DNA of 64,000 nucleotides from Negadavirga shengliensis (GTDB taxonomy: Bacteria; Bacteroidota; Bacteroidia; Cytophagales; Cyclobacteriaceae): positions 558,001 to 622,000 of the forward strand of contig NZ_JBHSJJ010000001.1 in assembly GCF_042652345.1 (NCBI RefSeq), read 5' to 3'. Of the stretch, positions 63,596 to 64,000 are shown piece by piece (the first letter of the stretch is position 1; each line of letters starts with the position of its first letter). Below the pieces are notes generated by a model. The model saw only the letters and a list, made by a program, of their open reading frames with translations, ran no database searches and was not told the DNA's origin. The position numbers were made by a program, and so were the translations under genes.

Positions 63596-63765
63596 TTTTT
63601 CTATAAAATTGCTGGGAAGATAAAGATTTTTTGGAAAATACGCCTTGGTTCTGCTGCGCCTCAAAATTAATTTCTGCTCAAAAAGTATATCAATAAATCC
63701 TGTACTTAATCCCTGATTGCTTAACTTTGACGGTTTTAACGGATAAACTGAAAAATTGACAGAAA

Positions 63766-64000
63766 TTGAAGATCCTGATCATCAACGGGCCCAACCTCAA
63801 CCTGCTGGGTAAGCGGGAACCTGAAATTTACGGCAGCCAATCTTTTGAGGATTTTTTTGCCACATTGGTAGAAAAATATCCGGACATTGAACTGGCATAT
63901 TATCAGAACAATGTGGAAGGGGAACTGGTCAGCAAAATCCATGAAGTGGGTTTTTCCTATGATGGGATACTTCTCAATGCCGGCGCCTATACCCACACTT
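63766..64000 (+). CDS. aroQ: Type II 3-dehydroquinate dehydratase, cut by right window edge
   Basis: Visible 78 residues: KILIINGPNLNLLGKREPEIYG with catalytic Arg and Tyr, EGELVSKIHEVGF, and LLNAGAYTHT at the edge. It dehydrates dehydroquinate in the shikimate pathway. No ATG fits: an in-frame TGA lies at 63757-63759, so TTG at 63766 is the start. It is divergent from xerD across 170 bp. Confidence 0.92.
   Translation, partial: MKILIINGPNLNLLGKREPEIYGSQSFEDFFATLVEKYPDIELAYYQNNVEGELVSKIHEVGFSYDGILLNAGAYTHT

Noticed and set aside
1..64000. tRNA or rRNA genes
   Set aside because: I looked for cloverleaf-type or conserved rRNA sequences and saw none; a covariance-model search would be decisive.

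Overview
The window comes from a Bacteroidota chromosome, most likely a marine or soil member of the Cyclobacteriaceae/Cytophagales (inference). The signs are a SusC/SusD pair, an OMP_b-brl_3-type receptor, many lipoproteins and Tat-exported enzymes, TTTG-N19/20-TAnnTTTG promoters (the Bacteroidota -33/-7 type), a FISUMP lipoprotein, CrtZ/CruF carotenoid genes and a type II-C CRISPR system with GTTGTG-type repeats. Both window edges cut genes: a DUF1549/DUF1553 protein on the left and aroQ on the right.

Layout. 1-4.0 kb: planctomycete-type cytochrome (DUF1549/DUF1553), DUF1501 protein and NHL propeller, one operon. 4.0-5.2 kb: propeller lipoprotein. 5.5-10.4 kb (module A, minus strand): two exported amidohydrolases, a Tat-type SelA-like PLP enzyme and a RidA-family lipoprotein. 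10.7-23.7 kb: divergent NRAMP-like transporter, SusC/SusD, a large FG-GAP/ASPIC-UnbV lipoprotein, a bile-acid-symporter-family carrier, a second exported RidA and an SMP-30-like lipoprotein. 23.9-27.4 kb: PAS histidine kinase and a receiver-PAS protein. 27.7-40.6 kb: HIRAN-domain protein, then the CRISPR locus. 40.5-44.2 kb: FISUMP lipoprotein, PadR regulator, FtsX-like permease. 44.4-50.7 kb (module B, minus strand): sorbosone-dehydrogenase/cytochrome c protein, CBM9-like protein, amidohydrolase, SelA-like enzyme, amidohydrolase. 51-53 kb: carotenoid genes with a CarH-like MerR regulator. 53.2-64 kb: mostly housekeeping genes (deoC, two phosphate-type transporters, tadA, sodA, a TonB-type receptor, MaoC, xerD, aroQ).

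The CRISPR locus is the most unusual part. A minus-strand tracrRNA lies upstream of cas9 (1528 aa). A REP-associated transposase (RAYT), broken by a one-base frameshift and carrying a REP-like palindrome inside its reading frame, sits between cas9 and cas1. Two more copies of the palindrome flank cas1-cas2. The array has 62 intact repeats in two forms, 45 and 46 bp, which differ by two linked changes that together restore a small stem, and it has internal spacer-block duplications. Its far end dissolves into a 228-bp tandem unit. In each unit a CRISPR repeat is split by about 53 bp and joined to the 3' end of a FISUMP gene; the intact FISUMP gene takes its stop codon from the last split repeat.

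Modules A and B look like duplicated versions of one extracytoplasmic pathway. Amidohydrolases, SelA-like PLP lyases and RidA enamine/imine deaminases are usually cytoplasmic, but here they carry Sec, Tat or lipoprotein signals. A plausible but unproven role is breakdown of an amino-sugar or N-acyl-amino-acid compound in the periplasm, with SusC/SusD and the nearby carriers handling uptake.
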